A model generated the notes under the pieces. It saw nothing but the letters and a program-made list of their open reading frames with translations, searched no databases and was not told the origin of the DNA. Below, piece after piece: positions 61,501 to 64,000 of a stretch of 64,000 bases of DNA. The translations under genes and the position numbers were made by a program. Every line of letters starts with the position of its first letter. Within the stretch, counting starts at the first letter, position 1. This DNA comes from Branchiostoma floridae (taxonomy: Eukaryota > Chordata > Leptocardii > Amphioxiformes > Branchiostomatidae), in NCBI RefSeq assembly GCF_000003815.2, contig NC_049979.1:5918165-5982164 (forward strand). Direction: 5' to 3'.

Positions 61501-62339
61501 ACTTGAAACTTGGATGATGAGACTGGCATGTTTACAGGATTACTGTGGTCCATCACTTAGAGTAGTATATGTTTATTGGCCTGTATCCCTCCTTACACGG
61601 GGAAAAACTTACACATACACACATGTACTGAACAGAAACGGCGTATATTTGGAGTCCCTACTACCAGACTGACCTTGCATAAGTGTACCGCATCCCTAAG
61701 AACTGTGCATGTGTACTGAACAGTGGCAGGAGGTCTACTCTAACAGCCGTGCTTATTCCCCAGGTGTATCTGCACTGTAACGTGCTGCTGTGTAAGGCCT
61801 CGGACCCAAACTCCCGCTGCGCGCAGGGCTGCCAGCCGCCCTCGGGCAGGAGGCGGAGGGAGGCCAAAGGCGAACCCGAGGTGTACCGGCTGATCCAGGG
61901 CCCCATCGTGGTTGGCCAGGACCAGAATGGTGAGCATGTCCGACCAAGTAGAAACCCTGATCAATCAGAATTTTATGCATTACCAGAGCATCTGCTCCAC
62001 AGGGTAAGGGGGTGCATGGGCTGAGGGTGTGGGGACACAGCACCCTTGTGCCCATTTAAAAAATGCCATACAACTGTCATTTTCAAGCAGTGAATGACAA
62101 TTGTCATTGTCATGTAACTGTAACAAAATTGCTTCTGTAACAAAATTGTGCATTTTGCATCTTCTGCAGGTTTTGAAGTATGGCATGACGACCCAATCCA
62201 CCGGGACCCGGTCACGGCTTTCGCCATAATTGGTGCGTGCGTGGTACTGGCCGCCGCTATTTTTGTCGTGGGTCTCCTGTACAAGGGTCGCCGGGAAGGC
62301 AGCCAGGCTGGGTACAGGGTGCTGGAGAGCCAAGACTGA
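40582..62339 (+). CDS. secreted/type I membrane protein: signal peptide, three CCP-SRCR pairs, ZP domain, TM helix
   Basis: Thirteen exons: 40582-40648 (signal peptide MLVLLVAVCGVLPVVSS), 40829-41098 (CCP1), 54610-55080 (SRCR1), 55633-55902 (CCP2), 57260-57727 (SRCR2), 58260-58550 (CCP3), 58988-59455 (SRCR3), 59691-59869, 60204-60476, 60946-61070, 61192-61291, 61764-61929 and 62170-62339 (TGA). They give about 1105 residues. CCP exons hold DWRPC...RCTVTCP...YYCNVGN.TW; SRCR exons hold RLVGGEFYGCVELY...WADLACR.LGF. All module exons are phase 1-1, ideal for shuffling. The ZP module shows VPLECRLPRN, IIEGCPKLPTLQFYPSPSP, VYLHCNVLLCKA, then the cleavage site GRRRREAK. A TM helix (AFAIIGACVVLAAAIFVVGLLY) and a short cytosolic tail follow. 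ZP domains polymerise after cleavage. A role in epithelial or immune surfaces is inference. Sixty percent of the span is one intron with a Helitron. Confidence 0.88.
42900..43115. repeat. partial MITE related to 22398-22609
   Basis: About 43013-43115 ('cggggacttaatgttgcggt' ... 'aaaatgcattcacagtactg') resembles one half of the TACTGTAAATGCA element. The left end was not found. Confidence 0.45.
43370..44055. mobile_element. non-autonomous DNA transposon, TA target duplication
   Basis: Ends CAGTCAAACCTGTCCAAGTT and the inverse GGGCAGGTTTGACTG, both continuing into 'gaccacc' / 'ggtggtc'. TA dinucleotides flank it at 43368-43369 and 44056-44057. About 686 bp without a transposase frame. The TA duplication points to the Tc1/mariner/pogo superfamily. 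Confidence 0.75.
44560..46218 (+). CDS. Helitron protein, N-terminal part with OTU protease domain
   Basis: 552 codons ending in TAA at 46216-46218. Residues about 25-110 are a Glu/Val/Gln-rich repeat (EQEVEVRGQ..PA, about 16 residues per unit). Residues about 145-290 form an OTU-type cysteine protease domain: GDGNCFYRAIS with the candidate nucleophile Cys near 157, and NHFDVV with His near 284. Residues about 370-485 are five units of a 22-residue charged repeat (ERYHTDDDYAQQKREREQ). The end (EYVCTVCHRLLFRNQVVIC) is a Cys/His zinc-binding type region typical of Helitron proteins. It is in the same frame as the 46306 reading frame, so both are one protein interrupted by a single stop. Confidence 0.85.
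   Translation: MPRRRKNKTSAELMRLNAWKGQQETKTAGKQELEVRGQKPADEQEVEVRGQVPSNEQEVEVRGQEPANEQEIEVAGQDLDDKQELQVTGLEPADPKEVEVTGEWKDSEFTFNPFTQNDQLQLAGQLNLSVHRYLNMDQRNVPLEAPISPIRIIGDGNCFYRAISYLICGTQEYHDVLRQLTVEYMSTLSEDVYRPWLAFEHPGKTMDQYLSRNGRSIQNRHPADLEAWATQVEINAMSTLLGRRIFMYGKHGYKWEWMKYPWCESNRSMLEGRNAIYMQHTNGNHFDVVAAVFSKRQTRSMSRRHREETTEASEVACIKRKTVLNADDDDDRKRAKRDRERKRYQEDPTYAQAQRDGKRTRYSIDKQHAQEKRDRAREQALERYHTDDDYAQQKREREQERALERYHTDDDYAQQKREREQERALERYHTDDDYAKQKREREQERYHTDDDYAKQKREREQERALERYHTDDDYAQQKKRNVQINREKKQNLADVHKDIEQFQMECKEGPEYVCTVCHRLLFRNQVVICHRDGEKSRYVQAVKHCLTGTYVH
44640..44870 (+). repeat. coding minisatellite in the Helitron N terminus
   Basis: About five units of 48 bp encode variations of EQEVEVRGQEPAN. 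Three units contain GAGGTAAGAGG, a textbook 5' splice-site consensus, inside coding sequence. Confidence 0.75.
45660..46000 (+). repeat. 66-bp coding minisatellite in the Helitron protein
   Basis: Five near-identical units encode ERYHTDDDYA(Q/K)QKREREQERAL; one unit is shortened by 12 bp. Frame is maintained. Confidence 0.9.
46219..51546 (+). CDS. Helitron Rep/helicase with EEP endonuclease (Helentron type), after the internal stop
   Basis: The frame stays open from directly after the 46216 TAA; the first ATG is at 46306, giving 1746 codons. The bridging codons encode more of the zinc region (CSPHACPIA, WICHCCHRH). An acidic repeat (EEAALSEEE, about 46895-47000) follows. Then come the Rep domain with the HUH motif (GSPHIHCLFW, His near residue 505 of the ATG-started frame) and the two catalytic tyrosines in KYIVSYISK (near 699 and 703). 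The Pif1/RecD-like helicase has GGAGTGKS, TAPTGTAAF, VDEVSMVD, GDMYQIPPV, CTVHKVQGMT and ALSRV. The C-terminal endonuclease/exonuclease/phosphatase domain (about 1515-1746) has CLTETW, YRPPN, LGDFNEN and a closing SYHDAV. It performs rolling-circle-like transposition. It sits in an intron of the CCP-SRCR-ZP gene, same strand. Confidence 0.9.
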   Translation, partial: CNEDCSPHACPIAKSSRGTEWICHCCHRHMIDKKTIPYEAQSNKMKLPEIPPELKSLNTLESQLIAKRIPFMKVAALPKGGQKGVVGPVVCVPADVSETHAILPRMPSEAQLIKVKLKRKLQYSGHHMYRQISPMKVDVALKYLVENNEHYSGTSIDADWAVSWNEEGGLVEPSDAEQGGNGTLEVHTAPEHGESVNEEGNDMEGPTRNDIEDDETDNIIRQVNVEEAMEEAALSEEETVEEAALSEEETMEEAALSEEEELDSRLRGLPHDTCLQPVDIGQDFLDHHDERVMCVAPGEGSKPISVFQEVGGEAMSFPVQFPTGKFSFNVDRDVRITPSKYFKARLMGADTRFASDTNYIFFAQYVTELRFIQSNISISMRKGSPMTSGGCKISASMLSNKEDLQAILKSDEGYRFLQPVRGTPQFWDKALNELYAMIRQLGIPTWFATFSAADLRWPEVLEAIRRDHVTVPVSELSWEERCDILKSNPVTAARMFDRRVKLFFKHLIRSPSQPIGEVIDTFTRTEFQQRGSPHIHCLFWVKDAPKLGVNSEEEICSFVDRYVCCQLPNSETDKELFDIVSQVQMHRKGHTSSCKKGGKICRFGFPKPPVNQTFLCSPVSLQDLTDEESASIAGRKKQAESDLKKFWDVLDKKTEPEKCSTEEVLKEANLNTAQVCDALNLIANRKQVFLRREPKDMWVNNFNPHLLRAWNANMDIQYVLDAYSCVKYIVSYISKAEREMGKLLKQAQKEAREGNEDVLTEMRKVGNAYLHHREVSAQEAVYRVCSLNLKECSRAVIFIPTDEQANRLSKPLADIQKLASEGNGDEENIWMPSIMDRYKARPQEEPFRSMCAAEFVSEYRVVSCSGQQENAQQSSRGEARHVLRDNYGAVQKRTRSDPAVIRFAKFNKKKEPERFYLTLLKLYLPHYLDAQLKPPEYAKYEEFYSNGFAPISDREDRVNVIVNGNRRKFEQNVEELEQARKDAEDGNLEDVWAQIFPEVEQERLDCLDKRGENEVDGVIEGTEDDIPDLATTDKSKERSFTLEACQTKIQYKTAVPMMQSLNPMQQGVFYFVRNWCMETAQGKRPDPFHIFVTGGAGTGKSHLIKCIYYEATRLLGKAQENPDKVSVLLTAPTGTAAFNIGGSTVHHAFHLMCVTKTYQPLSESTLNTLRAQYESLKIVIVDEVSMVDMKLMSSIHGRLGQLTQSRSSANFGNVSILAVGDMYQIPPVRGQSLYRGKDFIDLWNPIFEVVELEEIMRQKDDAAFANLLNRMRVKRKKDKLSDEDDKTLSSRVLSTDFASNDYPKDALHIFSTNKAVVDYNDKMLNLRCSDVTCFEASDFVKDPTTGSMTRRPHAQGDKDDLLDVVKVGIGARVMLCRNVNVEDGLVNGAFGTVTGVTGGQQDASDGATVFVKFDNPKAGVLEREKSAVPSSLPENSVPIRQIEDNLKKLSKVKRYQIPIKLAWACTVHKVQGMTVPEVVVSMKNVFASGMAYVALSRVCSIGGLHITDYKQESIYCDEAVQEAVNKMKHFEYVSNPFTNVGDRSVGDVLNIVHHNTEGLEKKFESLKSTCLVEADIICLTETWLSENVQSSQFQLESFNMFRKDRSSGHACEEASNATRNSSRGGVAIYVRDMYKCSEIPIPNDISLECVVTQVSADCMPVKHLIVAIYRPPNVRKDSFISSLEKLLGHLSAVERSNTVILGDFNENLMSSENKMILSFLMQNGFKQLIESPTTERCTLIDHVYISQLSAVVNHGVIQTFYSYHDAVYCTLCNER
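51495..52020 (+). repeat. tandem copies (about 134 bp) of the Helitron coding end
   Basis: Landmark 'ctatag(c/t)(t/c)accatgatgctg' recurs at 51498 (true coding end), 51633, 51769 and 51902. Each copy includes GTGTAATGATGAGATAAAACAG after the terminal codons, so the array begins inside the endonuclease domain and runs into the 3' flank. Confidence 0.9.
52060..52450 (+). repeat. second 3' tandem array, about 133 bp unit
   Basis: Three full units and a partial with 'gccagcttccggcccttgcc' at 52071, 52205 and 52336. Each unit contains 'gtggcaagggggatggggaa' and 'ggctcttgccaa', giving local inverted repeats (cttgcc/ggcaag). Such subterminal arrays are a known feature of Helentrons. Confidence 0.85.
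52718..53180 (+). repeat. pair of about 80-bp direct repeats
   Basis: 52718-52798 and 53101-53181 are almost identical ('attttgaagtgtccacaaat' ... 'ttttcagcagtaagaacatt' 'gtgctcatg'), 382 bp apart. They could be subterminal repeats of the Helitron or a recent local duplication. The element end was not located. Confidence 0.8.
53579..53612 (+). repeat. GT microsatellite
   Basis: Run of gtgtgtgt with single tatg interruptions. Confidence 0.8.
54518..54546. repeat. AT microsatellite
   Basis: (TA)n run just before the SRCR1 exon. Confidence 0.85.
55150..55210 (+). repeat. ghost copy of the SRCR1 exon end
   Basis: 'acagacccatatgcctggcc' and its flanks resemble the end of the SRCR exons (ACCATGTGTCTGGCCTGTGC...). 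It lies about 75 bp into the intron. A counterpart follows SRCR2 at 57800-57860, so the ghost predates the duplication of the CCP-SRCR module. Confidence 0.6.
56260..57180. other. intronic block of unknown origin
   Basis: Unlike the matching introns after SRCR1 and SRCR3, this interval carries about 900 bp of extra sequence with homopolymer-rich stretches and a TGACGTCAT/ATGACGTCA pair near 56380-56400. It probably holds an inserted element, but no ends or coding were identified. Confidence 0.35.
57800..57860 (+). repeat. ghost copy of the SRCR2 exon end
   Basis: 'caacaacagacccatgtgcc' 'tggcctgtacagg' parallels the final codons of the SRCR2 exon that ends at 57727. It lies within the intron and is followed by degenerate sequence. 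Confidence 0.65.
59890..59922 (+). repeat. CA microsatellite
   Basis: (CA)n just after the first ZP exon. Confidence 0.8.
60447..60605 (+). repeat. 39-bp array copying the ZP exon end with its splice donor
   Basis: 'ccggtgtttgtggagttaca' plus ggaggtaggtccggagtat recurs with landmarks at 60453, 60492, 60531 and 60570, an exact 39-bp period. Each unit contains the exon's terminal YPVFVELQE followed by GTAGGT. The unit is 13 codons and all copies are in frame, so splicing at any of the four donors would lengthen the ZP linker in steps of 13 residues without a frameshift. The first donor (60477) gives the most family-like protein. Confidence 0.92.
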
Positions 62340-62386
62340 GTAGTCGCCCCCCTCCCCTGGCGTACAATTGCGCAACTCCAACTGTT

Positions 62387-62392
62387 ATTAAA
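62387..62392 (+). terminator. poly(A) signal of the CCP-SRCR-ZP gene
   Basis: ATTAAA 48 bp after the TGA stop codon, the common variant of AATAAA. Confidence 0.55.
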
Positions 62393-62559
62393 AGTCATCA
62401 ATGATGAATCTCTATCGCTTCATTCATTGTCTATACAAAATACCAATTGTGTTTATCATGCATTAAGGTATCTGTATCTGTGTCAATACAGCCAGTATTG
62501 ACGCTATTCAGCATAACACACCAGCTCCGCTGGTTATATCAATATTGAATAATCAGCCA

Positions 62560-62792
62560 GAGGCACCCATCTCCATTTCTGTAAACCTGGGCCACACAGG
62601 TTTGTGCAATCACCATAGCAGGTGGTTAGTACACTGATCTGTGTGTTCAACTACCATACTCTTTCCTAAATACTGATGAGTGCTAAGCATATGTACCATT
62701 TTGAAAGTCTTTGGTATGACTCAGCCAGGGATCAAACTCACAACCTACCAATGCAAAGTGAACACTACCAACTTGGTCATTGCACCCAGATT
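62560..62792 (-). mobile_element. tRNA-derived SINE (same family as 39552-39790)
   Basis: In reverse complement it starts with an A-box-like TGACCAAGTTGG and a B box GAGTTTGATCCC. It shares 'gagtcataccaaagacttt' and 'gtgtggcccaggtttacag' and 'aaatggagatgggtgc' with the other copy. Confidence 0.8.
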
Positions 62793-63261
62793 TCAAGGTG
62801 ACATGCCAGCTACAGGAGGTTATTGTATCAAGTCATGTATAATGAGAGAGTTTTCAATGATAGTCCCTGCATATGAGAAGGTACATACTGTATGAGGAGT
62901 GCAGGGTCAGTGATAGATGTAGGTCCTGCATGTGAAAAGGTACATACTGTATGATGAGTGCAGGTAGCCTGTGTTAACCTTCCAAGTGTCGCTGAAGTTT
63001 GGTTCTACTTCCCTCCCCTCGGGGTCAAACTTCCTGCGATGAGCTCGGCTGGGGCGGACATGCAGCACGATGTACCTGAACTGTGCAGGGGAGTAAGCCA
63101 CTGTCAGAAATAAGCAGAATAAAGTCAAGTCAAGTCAAGTCAAGGTTAACTTGAAGAAATAAAGAATACATTTATTAAACCTTATATCTCCAACTTCTTA
63201 ACGAGGTTTCAGCACAGTTAAATGGTAAGTCTGAAGCCCTCAGACATACAGCTATGCATTA

Positions 63262-63600
63262 TCCGACATGCAGCATGGTCTGACCTCTGACATGCAGCAT
63301 GGTCTGACCTCTGACATGCAGCATGGTCTGACCTATGACATGCTGCTTGGTCTGACCTCTGACATGCAGCATGGTCTGACCTCGGATGTGCAGGATGGTC
63401 TGACCTCGGACAGGCAGCATGGTAGACCTTTGGCCTAACTTTTGACATTCAGCATGGCTTGACCTTTGACATGTAGCATGGCCTGACCATTGACATGCAG
63501 CATGGCCTGACCTTTGACATGCAGAATGACCTGACCTCTGACATGCAGCATGGCCTGACCTTTGACATGCAGAATGACCTGACCTCTGACATCTTATCTG
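63262..63600. repeat. 24-27 bp minisatellite
   Basis: About 14 units of 'ctctgacatgcagcatggtc' plus tgac, with variants (ctttgacatgcagaatgacc). Open on the minus strand in several frames (HAACQRSD-type translations), which are not genes. Confidence 0.9.
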
Positions 63601-63707
63601 ACCTTTGCCTGGCTGGTATCGATGATGACATGTCTGGACCTGCCCTCGATGACCCCCTCCAGGATCACTCCTGAACCTCTGGTGGGAGGAAAGGGTCTTA
63701 TAAACCC

Positions 63708-63772
63708 CTAGCCTGACTAAAATCATGCTCCTAGCGGCAGCCAGCCAGAGATTGTGTAAACACAGGCTAATT
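63708..63772. mobile_element. short MITE (TAGCCTG...CAGGCTA family)
   Basis: 'tagcctgactaaaatcatgc' ... 'gtgtaaacacaggcta', the inverse of the 17072-17178 copy with an interior of its own. Confidence 0.65.
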
Positions 63773-64000
63773 ATCTTTTTACTAACTAGTCATAAAGTGA
63801 AGTGAAGTTACTGAGGACAATTCATCTCCAAGCAGATGGGTGAATGAACGAACTAAGAATGGATGGATGGATGGATGAATTTTGATTTTCTTTTCCTTCC
63901 CTCTATTTGTATACTTGTAGTCATGCAACATGAAAAAAAAAAAATTTAACTTGATGTGAGTCAAGTGCCCAGGTACAAAACAGGAAACAGCTGTTGAGGC

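Noticed and set aside
63259-63726. Minus-strand frame of 155 codons (HAACQRSG repeats)
   Set aside because: Translation of the 24-27 bp minisatellite.

Overview
The window looks like a piece of an animal nuclear genome, most likely a lancelet (Branchiostoma-type amphioxus). The evidence is intron-rich genes with GT-AG junctions, a metazoan bifunctional EPRS tail with WHEP repeats, TTAGGG-type repeats, a tRNA-derived SINE with a (GAT)n tail, many short inverted-repeat elements, and an unusually dense load of minisatellites. The species call is inference. A run of 100 Ns (11969-12068) marks an assembly gap.

Layout. 1-2.4 kb: degenerate telomere-like repeats, then a GC-rich promoter-like block with a signal-peptide exon reading left on the minus strand. 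2.6-10.8 kb: no convincing gene, mostly minisatellites. 10.8-11.5 kb: the last two coding exons of an unrecognised minus-strand gene. 12.3-25.6 kb (+): the 3' two thirds of EPRS, cut off at its 5' end by the gap. 26.5-30.2 kb (-): an MFSD13A/TMEM180-like transporter. 30.5-36.1 kb (+): a complete V-ATPase subunit D gene sharing a divergent promoter region with the transporter. 37.7-39.9 kb (-): a complete small gene for an acidic 141-residue protein I do not recognise. 40.6-62.3 kb (+): a secreted/type I membrane protein of about 1105 residues, with signal peptide, three CCP/sushi-SRCR pairs, ZP domain, RRRR cleavage site and TM helix. Its large intron (41.1-54.6 kb) houses a Helentron-type Helitron whose coding region (44560-51546) is open apart from one TAA. 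It encodes OTU, HUH Rep, Pif1 helicase and an EEP endonuclease. 62.5-64 kb: SINE and minisatellites.

The most striking pattern is not a gene. In at least four unrelated host genes, intronic or 3' flanking minisatellites are tandem copies of a segment that spans the neighbouring exon boundary. The introns therefore hold arrays of ghost exon ends, each with its own copy of the 3' or 5' splice site, directly beside the real one. I find this at five EPRS exons, two ATP6V1D exons, two MFSD13A-like exons, and the SRCR and ZP exons of the receptor gene. In two cases the copies are a multiple of three and keep the reading frame (42 nt in EPRS, 39 nt in the ZP gene). All exon coordinates below were derived by hand from reading frame, phase and GT/AG signals.
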